From Lasiosphaeris hirsuta (lineage: Eukaryota; Ascomycota; Sordariomycetes; Sordariales; Lasiosphaeriaceae): DNA of 64,000 bases. The translations under genes and the position numbers were made by a program. Under the pieces are notes generated by a model. That model did not search any database. It saw only the letters and a list, made by a program, of their open reading frames with translations, and had not been told where the DNA came from. The stretch lies in the NCBI GenBank assembly GCA_030549175.1, contig JAUKUA010000010.1, positions 538,791-602,790 of the forward strand, given 5' to 3'. Shown here piece by piece: positions 33,906-46,960 of the stretch (positions are counted from its first letter, which is position 1; each line of letters begins with the position of its first letter).

Positions 33906-36900
33906 ATGGACCCTTGCTCAATCTACTCCGAATCTCTTATTCACTCTCCAAAGGAGGGGTTACGAGTCCGCAACTTCAGTTGCCTTAGAACCCCCCTTCA
34001 TAAGAGAAGCTTTTCCTCAGGACCGAGAATGTCTTTATCATTTTGGTGCACTTCTACAGCACCGGGCTCGCAAACTCCTGAACCCGAATCGCCCACCCCT
34101 TTCACCGCGCTGAACTTTCTGGCGGCCCTCAGCGTGCCAGATCTCAAATTATACAGTCTCTTCGGCCTCGGTCTTAGCGGTTCTTCCGTTCGACATGCTG
34201 GCTCAGGAGGGTATGCCGTTGTCGAGATCGGTACTGAAAACTACACAGGCCGGGCTGTCGCTGTGAAGCGGAGCCGACTCCTCTCTGGGGCAGTCCCCGG
34301 GCGGAATGGCGAGGTCTTCAGGCGCCACTTTGGCCAGCTGGTGCTCGAGCTTCGCATTTTGGGACACCGAAAACTTCGCAAGCACGCTGGAATCGTCGAT
34401 CTCCTTGGTATCTGCATCGATCAAGTCAACGGCGCTCCGGATCTAGCACTCGTGCTGGAATATTCGCAGCTGGGGTCTCTCAAGTCGTTTCTGGCCGACC
34501 GCAGGGATGACCATGGACCGTCGCTCGTCGCACAGATTGACTTGATCAGACAGGTCGCCAGCGCGCTCGAGGCCCTCCATCAGCTCAGGGTATGCCACGG
34601 CGATGTCAAGATGGAAAATGTCCTAATGTTCTCGCGCGAAGATGGTAGCTGGCTCGCCAAGATCTCGGATTTCGGTCAGTCCATCATCGCCCCCGCAACC
34701 ATGGACGATGATCCAGCCAGGGTGGGAGTCCCGGTCGGTACCCCGTTACTCGCTGCCCCGGAGATCCGCACAGGTAGTGCACTCCGCGATGATCGCTTCA
34801 ATATCGACTCTGCTATGCTAACCGATGTGTTTTCATTCGGTCTCTTGGCATGGGAAGTTCTGAAATTTGGCACGAGATTCTTCGACTTGGTATGGTCTGA
34901 TCCTGATTCCTCATCTGCCGCCGATAGCCTCGACGTTGACTCCATAGTGGACTTCCTCAACCGCCTGCCACCGAACAAACTGTGCTTGTATGCCTTACGA
35001 GAACTTCAGCGTCTGGCTATCAACGATCTCGAACAGCTAGATAATCTTGACGCTTTACTTGATGGCGCTCTGCAGGACGACCCGTCTGCTAGGAAGACGA
35101 TGGCGGAACTTGCGGGAATCGTCACAGAGAAACCATCAGAAGCGGATGTTGCGACACACACTGCTCAAGACCAGCCCGTGCTAACTAGGGATCTATTTCC
35201 AAAAACTAACTCTGTGAACGATGACGACGATGACGACAGTCAGGCGCCAAGTTTTGAAACACTATCGGATGTTAGCAGCCTTGGGTCCTTGTATGATCTC
35301 TTTGATGGTGCATTGGCAGCTTGGACCTCAAGAAGTTCGCTCTATGAGGTACGTGATGTTGCGTATATCCTTGAGGACACCCTCCTTGATAGTGATGGAG
35401 GCTTCCTACCTACCTACCCGGATATAGACGTGATGAGCCCGCAAAGCTGACATGGGCTCATGTGACTTCAGGTCCGGGAACAAAGTGTATGGCTGAGCGA
35501 TGCAATATTCGATGAGCTCCCAGAAAATCTCCGACGACTCGTTCTCGCTGATCTTGATGGGCTTGCAACGGCCGGGGACGTTTCGGCGCCTGTGCGAGCA
35601 CACGCGGCCATGACCATGTCAGAATGCTACACACTCGGCTTTGGCGTCAACCACGATACCACGCAAGTGACATACTGGCTCCTCAAGGCGGCTATGAGCG
35701 GTCTGCGCAAGGCTACGCTTTGGTACCATCGCGTCTGCGTTGCGGTGGGGGAGGTGCCCAGCTCCGAAGCTGAGCACTTGGAAGGTCGTGAACTTGAAGA
35801 GGCGCTTCCGTCAGTGCCAACAGAGCTCTACCTCCTGCACCGGATCCAACGCCACAATATGAATGCGGTAGAACAGGCCCGGAAATCGTTGGATGTGCCG
35901 ACCATGCCTGCCTCGTCGAGCTTTGTTTTTCGCCTTTCAATTTTTAGCGAGGATGTAGTGGATGAACTTCCGCTGCTTCATCTTTTCTCTTGGCTTGGAG
36001 ACCTCGTCGCTGTACAGGACCTTCTCACCCGCTCCGCGGCCGCACCCGACGCAAAGTCCAAGCTCGGCTTCAGCGCGGCCCATTACGCTTGTCTCGGCGG
36101 TAGTCTTCCAACCTTGAGGATCCTAGTTGACCACGCCGTGCCGTTGTTGCCGGCAGCTTTTGGCGATATTACCCCCCTTCACTTCTGTGTCTTTATGCCT
36201 ATCGAGGATCTTCCTGAAGCTGTAGCTCTCCTGCTGTCGGGTGGCACACCGGTCGATGCTGGCCAGCCGCGTGAGTTCAACTGGGATGATCATGACATCA
36301 GGTTGGGAGGATCGCCGCTATTCTGGGCCATAAAGACGCGCAACAGGCCAATGGTCCAACTCCTACTACCCCATTATGACAAGTTGGACCACGTGTGGGT
36401 TTTTATCGCCATCAGTCGCTTCTTTTGGGATATTCTCGAGGACCTATTGCTACGGTTCAAGGACGAACTCGATATCAATAACGTGTATACCCGGCTCCAT
36501 CCGCTCGACAGACCTTTTTCGCACTGGATCGCCCATGGCAGTGGCCACATCGAGGCAATCCAACGGACGGTGCAACTCTGCATCGACCATGACCTCATGA
36601 GATATGACACTGAAGACGATGGGGATAGCGGACACTTGAAAACACTCATCACAAACGCACGAACACAGGGGGACACGGACTTGATCGAGGCAGTCGTTGC
36701 GGGGGCGCCGAGGGATTATATCAAGCACGAGCCTGCTGGATTGATCGGAGAGCCTGTTATGATGACCATCTTCTCCATGACTGGGAATAGCCCAATCTGG
36801 TACGGTACCTTGCGGAGAATGGCGGACCTATACACGGTCGAGGAGCTCGAGCGCAGCCGGGTGCCCCAAGGGAACATGCTCACCGCTGCCGTCATCAGGG

Positions 36901-37877
36901 GGTCACTTGTCGGGGCCCGCGTGCTGCTGGAAAAGGGTATTGACGTCAACAAGCCGTATCAGGTCGTCGAAGGCGTGGAAATGACCGCCATCCACGACTG
37001 CATAAACGTGTCGGGGTCTGCCGAAATGATGGCGCTTCTGGTTGAGTTTGGTGCCGACTTGGTGGTCAAAGACTCGACGACGAGCAGGGCACCCCTGCAA
37101 TGGCTCATGATGGGCCGCCTGCAAACAGACGCCGTGCTGGAGTTGCTGCTCAAGCACGACTACCAAGATTCTTTCTACGCCGCCGTCCTCGACCACTCGC
37201 TAACGTGGTTCATTGCGGCCGAGCTAGATCAGCCGGTAGGTCCTTCAACCCAAGGCCTAGGCGACGTCCTTGATCGCCGAACCCACCGAGAACAGCTCCG
37301 TACCCTCCTCACCCACCCCCGGATTGCGAGGCACGTCAACACACTCTGCGAGCAGGGATACTCGCTCATCCACAAAGCCGCCATCGCCTTGCACCTGGAA
37401 ACAGTCCGTCTCCTACTTGACGCTGGGGCTGACGCCTCCGTTCCGCTCCGGGTTGGCCAGCTGCAGTTGCTGCCGCTGCAGCTCGCATGCGCGCAAGCAC
37501 GAGTGCTCTCCCTCACAGACGCACTCGGCGGGATGGAATACCAACAGGACGCAATCAGCCCCCGGAGGAGAGCCCAGGCACTGCTCGTGGCCGAGGAGCT
37601 GCTGCGCTGGCACCAGGCGAGGGGAGATGGCCTTTTCGGGGGGATTGAGGCGCGCCACATTGCGTGCCGCACGTTGATTCTGCAGTCGGGCTTGGAGCTA
37701 CCCGGGCCGGGACCGAGAACTGGAGATGATGCTGTGGGGAACTGGCCGGGAGTCAAGGAAGGGCTTAGGCCGCAGGACCTCATCCGGCGGAAACTCGGTG
37801 AGGACGACGAGATATCGGCCATGGTTGAAGCGGTGAATTTTGACAAGTTTGATGGGTTTCGGAGGGTTTTCCGGTGA
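33906..37877 (+). CDS. Protein kinase / Sel1-like / ankyrin fusion
   Basis: Exons 33906-35348 and 35472-37877 (123-nt GTACGT..CAG intron, phase 0) give up to 1282 residues; ATG 34029 (MSLSFWC) is an alternative start. The kinase domain covers about residues 95-400: Gly loop GSGGYAVVEIG, AVAVKRS (Lys121), catalytic loop CHGDVKMENVLM (about 231-238, HGD replacing HRD), DFG 255-257 and APE near 285. Key catalytic residues are kept, so it may be active; HGD is common in fungal kinases of this class. An acidic linker (DDDDDDSQAPS) follows. The second exon begins with a Sel1-like segment (AHAAMTMSECYTLGFGV..YWLLKAAMSG), then numerous ankyrin repeats (GFSAAHYACLGGSLPTLRIL, VRLLLDAGADASVPL). Likely a receptor-like signalling protein (inference). 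It is convergent with the caspase-like gene, 163 bp apart. Confidence 0.85.
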
Positions 37878-38040
37878 CGGCCTTTCTTTCCATTTCACCA
37901 GCGCAAAAAAAGACGGGGATGACTGGGCTTTGATTTGTGTGGCAATTTTTTCTTTTTCCTTCACTTCTGTTAGTAACTACCTGCCTTGTAAACTATCCCT
38001 TCTCTCACCATTCTCCTCGCAAATACAATCCCATAAGTCG

Positions 38041-40351
38041 TCACGCTGACACAGAAACGTCAACCAAACACCCCAGGACCTTTTCACGAACCAGCTTCTG
38101 CCACTGCCAACCCTCATCTACCTCTGGATGCGTCTTCGCCAGGCACGCCAATATGGCCTGCGAGTATTTTGTCCCAGCCGCGTGGGGCAGCTTTTCAGCA
38201 GCCGCCTTCAGCAAAAAGTCGTGCAATTTGCTCGGGTCCCTGACGTCTTCGAAGCCTTTGCGTTTCGCGTCCATGTTGGGAAGTGTACGCCAACACCCAA
38301 GCTCGAGGAGTAGGATGCCCTGCCAAAGTATCAGTCCCCCACCTGTAGATATTTCGAGAGGCTCGTGTACTCACCAGAGCGTAGAGATCATGGCGCTTGT
38401 CGAACCTTGCCGACCTGCCCCACCGGTCGGGATGGCGGTAGATGTTATCCTTTGTGGAAAAGTCGACCGTGTTCCCCGTCTCGGCATCCGATGGACGTGA
38501 GCAGTCGAAACCGATCAGGTATGGGTCGGCAAAGTCCCAACCCTCACTCTCACCCGCGAATATGATGATATTGTCGCTCTTCAGATTCTTGTGGTACCAC
38601 CCGATCGAGTGCAGGTGCAGCACGGCGTCGCAAAGCGCTCTCCCCGCCGCGATGCGAGCCTCGAGAGGCACGGTTCTGACTTGGGCCATGAGGTCTGACA
38701 GAAGCGCGAACCGCCGCGGGCCGGAAGCGGTGCTGAGGTGATCAGGGAGGGAATAGACGAAGCCGAACCTCGGCCCGCAGAGGTCCTCGCGCACCACGCC
38801 CATGCCGTGAAAGGACCGGAAGGCCGGCGTCTTGGGCTCAGCGTGCAGAGCCGAAATCCTGCTGACCTGGCGCCCGAGGTTTCCCGTCTTCTTTTCTTCG
38901 TCCTCGTCGTAGTACACGTACTCGACCATGACGGGGTTGCCATTTACCCTGCCGACGCGTAGTCGCTGCTGCTTCTCGGGCTGGCTGCTAAAGTTGACGC
39001 GAACAGTCTTGCTGGCCGGCTTGTCGTTGACGAGAGTGAGCCGCATGGCGATTCTACTTTTCAGGTCATCCATAGTGGGATTGGCGGCGCTCCGGTGCTC
39101 CAGCTGGTCCAGGGTGGTGTCGTTTAGATCTCCCACGGAGTCGGTCACAAAAGACATCAGGTTTGCCGTCGCCTGCTTCACATCTGAAATAAGGCCTCTG
39201 ATGCCGCTTGTTGACGCTGGATAAAAGCCGTCTGGGTTTGAAAAAGCTCGCCGGAGCTTACTCAAGAGCCCCTCCGTCTCTCTCCGGCCCTGCTCCGACA
39301 GGATGGGTAGCCAGGCCGCTGACCCGGAGGCTTCCGACCTATCACCGGGCGGAAGGAGGTAGTTGTAGAGGTTTCTGGCGTCTTGAGCATCGGATAGGGC
39401 CTGGTCCACCAGACTGATATCCTGAACCGAAGATGGCGAGTCTCTGGTCAGCCATTTCACCAGCGCCGCCGACGCAGCCATGTCGAGGGAATCCATGAGT
39501 GACAGCCGGAGACACACGGAGCCCAAGGACGCCGGTGGTCTTGCTGGTGATGGGGCGCCGAATCTCGAGAGCTTGATGGATCCGGCGGATCCATCCCGCC
39601 CAGATAGGCAGACGTAGAAGGGCTGTCGCTGGAGACCAGCCGTTTCTTCCACCATGCGGCTGTGAATGGCGGGGAGACTGATGACGCCGTCTCTACCCAG
39701 CATGGCCTTCATCTCGGCAGTCAGCACCTTGGTGAAGGACGGCCACTTGTTCTGCCCTGTCGGCGTCATTTGGTCCTTGTCCGTGGCGGCAAGAAGCTCG
39801 ACGTAACGGTTTGTCCGGCCACGGGCCGCCTGTCCGGCAAAGCAACAATCGAGGAATATCACCACATCGCACGGTGCGAGGACCGTCAGCTGTGGCTGGA
39901 TGGCGGACCAATCCAGCGAGGGGCCCCCGACGATCTTGCTGGCATACCGGTTAGCTCGTTACCCAGAGTCAAAATTGGTGGGCATCATAACACACGCTGC
40001 CCAGGTACAAGGGCTCTTGGTAGCGACTCTCGGCCCGCCATGTCCGCCGTAGTACACGATTATCAGGCTATCTTCTTGCCCGAATGAGCTGACGAACTCA
40101 ACGACTTTGAGGTTCAACGACATCTCGGGATCCTGCGATGGAATCTTGTACGGCCAGATGGCGTAGTTGAAGCTTTGACGAAACATATCTCCCATCACGG
40201 TGATCTCGCCGGCGCAGCCGATATCGTCGTCCTCCCAGTAGAGCAGGAGCACATTGACGGCGACATATCTCTGCGTTCGCCGAGGGCGGTAATCCTCCAG
40301 CTCTCTGGCGAGCATCGCCTCATGGCCGGCTGCGGGTGTGCTGGATGCCAT
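38041..40351 (-). CDS. Caspase-like domain / pseudokinase fusion
   Basis: Exons 40351-39996, 39938-38375 and 38319-38041 (57- and 55-nt introns) give 732 residues with perfect phase. The start is ATG 40351 (MASSTPAAGHEAML). The N-terminal domain has the caspase-fold dyad: LIIVYYGGHGG (His104) and VVIFLDCCFAG (Cys151), preceded by beta-strand VNVLLLYWEDDD; the substrate-loop region is variable. The middle (~250 residues) is unassigned. The C-terminal half is kinase-like: MGVVREDLCGPRFGFVYSL, LHSIGWYHKNLKSDNIIIF (HKN for HRD, near 568), YLIGFDCS (GFD for DFG, near 596), RHDLYALGILLLELG. Loss of both catalytic Asp motifs marks it as a pseudokinase. It is probably a cell-death protease gated by a kinase-fold module (inference). 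Confidence 0.85.
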
Positions 40352-40841
40352 CTGTGATGTGGGTTGAATTATCAAAAGCCTCGAGTTCATTGCGGGAAGA
40401 GACACACGGAGATGGCGGAATACCGACGTCCGATCTGACTTGGCGTCGCAAAAGTCACGACCCAGGACCGCAGCTCGCCCCTCCACGGGAGAAAGAATCG
40501 GCGCGGGGTCGAGGCCTTGTGCGTTTTTCTCGGAGCCTGACTGTATGTACATGGGCATATCGGACCAAAGTGGGTGGGTGGGTAGTGTAGCACAGAGGAA
40601 GAATGAGGCGACCTCTGGCCCAGGTGGCCAATAAGCCACCCCAGCTAGCCGCCGTGGCTGCAATGGTGCACATGCTGTTTTCGGTGTAACAGTGGCTCTT
40701 TGACGGGCAAATAAAGTGGGACGACTGGCAGATCAAAACTCTTGTCTGTTTCCCCGTGTTTTTCTGTCCTGAATCTCAACCGCGTCCAAAAAAAAAAAAA
40801 AAAAAAAAAGGCTAGGAAACACCCCCCGCGCTTCTACTACC
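40352..40841. promoter_or_regulatory. Divergent promoter region with poly-A tract
   Basis: This is the shared upstream region of the caspase-like gene (-) and the small acidic gene (+). It contains a run of 22 A at 40788-40809, about 30 bp upstream of the ATG at 40842. Long dA tracts exclude nucleosomes and are common in fungal promoters. Confidence 0.5.
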
Positions 40842-41356
40842 ATGACGGGATCACCGAAACTTCACGACGAATTCCCAGATGGGTTCCTCGAGGGCGATCC
40901 CGTGCCTGGCCAGGATGTGATTTATACAAGTCCCCATTCTACAAGCAGCACGCTACTGACGCACTGAATAGCAGGAACAAGAGAACACCGACACTGCCAA
41001 TGACAACGACACCGATGGCGACGACGACGACGAGATCAACGAGCGCTACAGACCACACGTAGACCGATATGACAATGCGAAAGATGTAAGTGCCGAGTTG
41101 CCTCTCTCCTTTCTCTCTCCTTGACACAAATGACTGTGCGCAAATACAACAAAAGGAAGCTAACTAACTGCCCTCGGAACAGTTCCCTTTCGAAATCGGC
41201 GAGACCGTGTGGCTGTTCAAGACGGGGTACCGAGCTCTGCTGGGGCCATTTCGGATTACAAAGGCCCACCCCGCCGACCGATTCGAGATCGTCACATCCC
41301 CGGGGAACGCCCTCTATTCGGAACTGGTGTCTGGGAGTGATTTGAGACGGGAATAA
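40842..41356 (+). CDS. Small acidic protein with SH3/chromo-like C-terminus
   Basis: Three exons, 40842-40916, 40972-41085 and 41183-41356, give 120 residues with all phases matching; the introns have CTGAC and CTAAC branch sites. The N-terminus is MTGSPKLHDEFPDGFLEGDP. The middle is Asp/Asn/Thr-rich (TDTANDNDTDGDDDDEINER). The C-terminus, FPFEIGETVWLF, ALLGPFRITKAHPADRFEIV, GNALYSELVSGSDLRRE, has the GDxVWL..GPFxI.......Y.L pattern of small SH3/chromo-like barrels found in short fungal proteins and in retroelement integrase tails. Function is unknown. Confidence 0.7.
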
Positions 41357-41671
41357 ATCTAGGCATCTTGCAGAGTGGTGGGTATTCTCTTAGCATCATC
41401 AACCTTCATGTATTACTTGATCTGGCGACAAGAGGGTTGGAGCAAGGAACGTGAACAAAATACATTCCAAACCTAAAAGATTGTTAGCTTCAAGACTTTG
41501 GTGGGGTATACTAAGGGCTCCCTCAGTGATTGGAAGCTATTAAAGACTCGGGATAGGCGTTTCCAGAAGGAAGCGAGGCCTCGAACAGTTTTCCTCCAGA
41601 GCTTCAAGTATTTGCGCTAAGCCGCTGGAAGAAAAGGGTATGGTCTGATTACATTTCTCTCTGCGCGTTGG
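41357..41671. other. Intergenic, nothing recognised
   Basis: This is the 3' flank of the small acidic gene up to the AT-rich mitochondrial insert. No coding features are seen. Confidence 0.5.
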
Positions 41672-43435
<1,764 letters not shown>

Positions 43436-43673
43436 AATCGAAGGGTGCGGTGCATCTGACAGTTTCCATCTTCACCCTCGTCCATCCTCTTTCGTGCTAA
43501 CTGCCAGAAACACAACACACTGGATTCGGTTTAACGGACGGGGTTGCAACTAGGTGATCTAACCCTGAGCGCCCGATCCGGATCAGCTGTGTCTGGGTTA
43601 CTTGGGTGTTTTAGGTGTTTTGGGAGTTGATGACTATAATATACAGATCCTTGTTATTTACAGCCAAGGAATG
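43436..43673. other. Intergenic with dispersed repeat fragment
   Basis: 43517-43555 (ACACTGGATTCGGTTTAACGG, GGGGTTGCAACTAGG) matches the repeat at 480-535. The rest is the 3' flank of the next gene. Confidence 0.5.
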
Positions 43674-45066
43674 TCACTCTCCAAGTTCCATGTCATCGTC
43701 GTCAAAGTCATCATCACCGTGTAGGTCACTTATATCATCAACGCCGCTATCATCGTCCGAGATTTGCTTGTCCCACCACGTCACCAACGCTAGAACATGG
43801 CACAGTGCGACCTCTCTTCCACGGCGAGAATGAAGATCTAGCCACCCGGTACTTTGCATCTGTACCGAAACGTCCTTCTCGGGGTCTTCTACAATGAGAG
43901 CCTGCGTCCCTCGTCTTGCGGTATCGAGATATTCAAGGTAGTCAGTTCCAAAGCGAAAGTGTGTCAACCGAATAAAGGTACTCGCCGCCACGATCACGAA
44001 AACTCTGAGCAGAACTTGTGAATAATGAGAATACTCCATTATTGTGTTGATAGGAGGGGAAATATGAGGGGATAACATACCCTTTCCTCAGAAGCTCGTT
44101 GTTCGACTTCCAAGCGACCACGGCCTCTCCAAAGATCTGTGCCAGTATATTGTTAGAGATGACTGGGGTGAAGGTGTCGGTGGTTGTGTTGAAATCGACG
44201 CGCTCGAATGCTCTCTTAGCTTCCACAATGGCGAGGAAAGGATGGTCCACCGCCCAGCCACCGCTACGTGTTTGGCTAGCACGATAAATACCCCCGTCGT
44301 CCTCGGCTGTGATGGAATAGAGTTGGGCGACTTTTGTGGTACATCGTGCACGGCCAACTCTGGCTCGAATCTCATGCCTGGCTACTGTTCCCGGATGATG
44401 CTGTACCAGACAAAGATTCAGCGCAGTGTTGAGGAACATCGTTAAGAGATGGACTGTAACTTGCTCAGGCTTGCTACGCCGAGCTTCGTTCTCGTCATCA
44501 TCTAGGTCCTGTGTGACGTGGCTGAAATCGGACATGGCCGGTTCAGCCGGGGAGGAGGCGCCCTGATCAGTTGGGGAAGAGCCAAACGCAGCTGTAGCGG
44601 ATGAGACGAAACCCTCTTGCCGGACTTGTACCCTTTCGCGCCGAGGATAGGCCCTCTCCATTTCAACCACCTCGGATTCGTGCCTAGCTGCGTGTGCGAG
44701 AGCTGCCCAGAAGAAGCCTCCCGGCAGTCGATGGAGCTCGCCATCTGTCTTCTGGCACAAATCTTGGGGGGTGTCGCATGTGATAGATTGGACATGGGCG
44801 ATGTCAATCTTATAGTGCTCGAGCCCGTCGTCTTCATTGCATACTGGGCAAAGCTCTAGATGCACGTCAAGAAAAATCGGCAGAAATGACATTTCAGGCT
44901 GGATTAGGAGTCGGTAGGCAATCAAGTGACGGACGGTCCATTCACTTGCAGGCCGGATCAAATCCTTCTTGTCGAGGTCTAGGATGACTTGAATGTTTTG
45001 TAGACCGTGCTGCGTAGCTGCCAGTTGAAGGTCGGCCAAGGTTTGTGGAGCATATGGAGGTGCCAT
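43674..45066 (-). CDS. Fungal protein of unknown function, acidic tail
   Basis: Exon 1 (45066-44081) and exon 2 (44004-43674) flank a 76-nt GTATGT..CAG intron in matching phase, giving 438 residues. An upstream in-frame ATG at 45189 would add 41 residues; ATG 45066 (MAPPYAPQTLADLQLAATQH) looks better. Features: CPVCNEDDG (possible metal site), RHEIRARVGRARCTTKVAQL, GGIYRASQTRSGGWAVDHPF, LAIVEAKRAFERV, ISNNILAQIFGEAVVAWKSN, then THFRFGTDYLEYLD, and an Asp-rich C-terminus. IVEAKRAF..GEAVVAW recalls a nuclease-like E-x-K arrangement, but this is speculation. The same protein type recurs in many fungi as an unnamed gene, often divergent from the type at 45410. Confidence 0.75.
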
Positions 45067-45409
45067 TTGTTCAGAGTGAGGATTGTCCACGGCGGAATAG
45101 TATGGATTGTATTCACATGTTAAGGTCAACCTCGCCTTGTAATCTATCATACACGTATATGTAGCGTGTCCGCCGTGGAGCGGTTGCATCGGGCCGCAAT
45201 GGCGCTTGGGTCCAGGCAGTATAGCTTAGATTAGACTGTAATGCGGGGTCGTTGCTCATGGTCAAGAAGCGGGGTTAAGATTCTGCGGGTTTAAGATTCT
45301 ACAGGGTCGGAATATGCGGGGATGACGGCGGTCACCTGACTCGGCGCGAAAGCCCCTGAGCTGACGCGACAATGTTCTGCTCTGTTTTGACACACCACAC
45401 AAAGCAAAC
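45067..45409. promoter_or_regulatory. Shared promoter of a divergent gene pair
   Basis: It separates two divergently transcribed fungal genes of unknown function. No motif is claimed beyond the arrangement. Confidence 0.45.
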
Positions 45410-46343
45410 ATGGAAAAGCGCACGAATTACGCGCCGGACGAGGGAAACGCCGGCGCACCACCACCCAATCGCCATAATGAGCCCGATGAGCCCGAGGCGG
45501 TGTCCATCAATCAGATTCTCCGGAGACACAGTCGCGATCGTCTGTTTGTGCACCCGCTGCACTGGACGTCGCAGCAAGTCGTTCTGCTCGAATGCCACTT
45601 CGCTCAGAAAACGGTCAAGGTGCCGCCCGCTCTCCATGCCCAGTTCCCGGAACCACTTCACTTTGCCGCAGACCGACTTTGGCAGGCGTGCCTGGCCAAG
45701 AAGCGCATTCTGCACGACCTGCTCGAGGACTATAATCTCCAACGCCACCACAGCTCCAGTCTCCCCTTTCGCTTTGGTCGACAAGAAGTTACGCGTGTTG
45801 CCACCCATGGCGTCTTCTCGCCCGCTTCGAGTACTAGCAGCGCGGCGCCGCCCAAGCTCGCATGTCTCGAGCTTGCTGCCGTTCAGGAGCGGCGTAACGA
45901 TTCCGTTTTGAGGCGTCCTGGGAACGACGTCATTGCAGTCAATCTCCAGCTCAAGCACCAACACCGACTTCGACCGGCGAACAAAGTAGAAGACCCTTAC
46001 ATCGTCGCCACTCTCGTCGCTCTCGCCCAGGAACAGCACCTCCAAGACCCAACTAGGCCCGCATGCGAGGTACGTCCCACCCCCTTGCCTCATATGCCGC
46101 GACTAACAGCTATGGCCAAAGGTGCATGTCATTGCTATCCCATCAGTGACATCAAAGAGCTTGTATTTCTACACAGCTTCTGTACCCCGGGGATTTCTTG
46201 CTCGATTGCATTACCCCTCTCACCAATATCCCATCACTCCCATCATCATCAAGTATTTCTGCATCCCCCTTAAACCAGCAGCAAAGATGCTACCTGTAAT
46301 GCATTTCGCCCTCTCTAGCATAGACTGTAAAATCAATACCTAA
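45410..46343 (+). CDS. Fungal protein of unknown function, partner of 43674-45066
   Basis: Exons 45410-46069 and 46122-46343 (52-nt GTACGT..AAG intron with CTAAC branch, phase 0) give 293 residues. It starts MEKRTNYAPDEGNAG. Features: INQILRRHSRDRLFVHPLHW, QQVVLLECHFAQKTVKVPPA, LHFAADRLWQACLAKKRILH, KLACLELAAVQERRNDSVLR, DVIAVNLQLKHQHRLRP, and after the intron VHVIAIPSVTSKSLYFYTAS and FLARLHYPS. The LYFYTA..P..FL ending is typical of this unnamed fungal family. It lies head-to-head with the 438-residue protein, suggesting a co-regulated pair. No biochemical role is known to me. Confidence 0.75.
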
Positions 46344-46378
46344 TTACGACATCTTAACGTTTTCATTTAATAAATTTA

Positions 46379-46811
46379 GAGTTCACCAGCATTTCTCTCA
46401 GTCTTCTATGAAGTATCACGCCGGATCCCAGCGCCGAGTTCAACTCCGCGTCTCGAGTTAATCCCCATCCCAACAGCAACGCCTTGACATTAGGTCTGCT
46501 TCGCACAACCAAGCAGACGACGCCGTCAAGCTGATGTTCAGGCAGGGCGAGCAATGTGTTGCTTGCAGACACTGTAGGCATGACAGGAGTGCAAGCATGA
46601 TAGGGTAGCCCGACTGTACGAGAGGGAGGGGAACGGGCTGGGGAAATCCATTCATACCTGGTGGGCAAGAAACCGGCGCCGAAGTTAACAACAGTCTAGA
46701 CGAGGACACTCCCAATTCGTTCATTGTCTCCCGCCCATAACACTCGGCTATGGCGAACATTATGTGGTCCCCAAACTTTAACAATGATCTGTATAATCTA
46801 TGACAGATCAA
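46379..46811 (-). other. Possible gene remnant, two frames
   Basis: On the minus strand ECYGRETMNELGVSSSRLLL and PGMNGFPQPVPLPL lie in one frame, and SNTLLALPEHQLDGVVCLVV, PNVKALLLGWGL and AELNSALGSGVILHRRLREM in another. Composition is protein-like but the frames are not joined by a clear intron. No family is assigned. Confidence 0.2.
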
Positions 46812-46825
46812 TAGACCTACGACGT

Positions 46826-46960
46826 ATATATAGTAAGTTATTTTATGTTGAAGTTTACGTGTATTTTAGGTAGTTTTTAATAGGGTGACCCCTTGTCATC
46901 TTAGCGTTAAACCCCGTGTACCCACGTAGGCGTACCCAAAAGTCTCGATGTTTATCTGGT
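46826..46960 (+). repeat. Copy A of subtelomeric 5' element (partial)
   Basis: TTGAAGTTTACGTGTATTTT..GGTAGTTTTTAATAGGGTGACC..TGTCATCTTAGCGTTAAACCCCGT matches the stretch just upstream of the helicase copies, with mainly transition differences. Confidence 0.7.
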
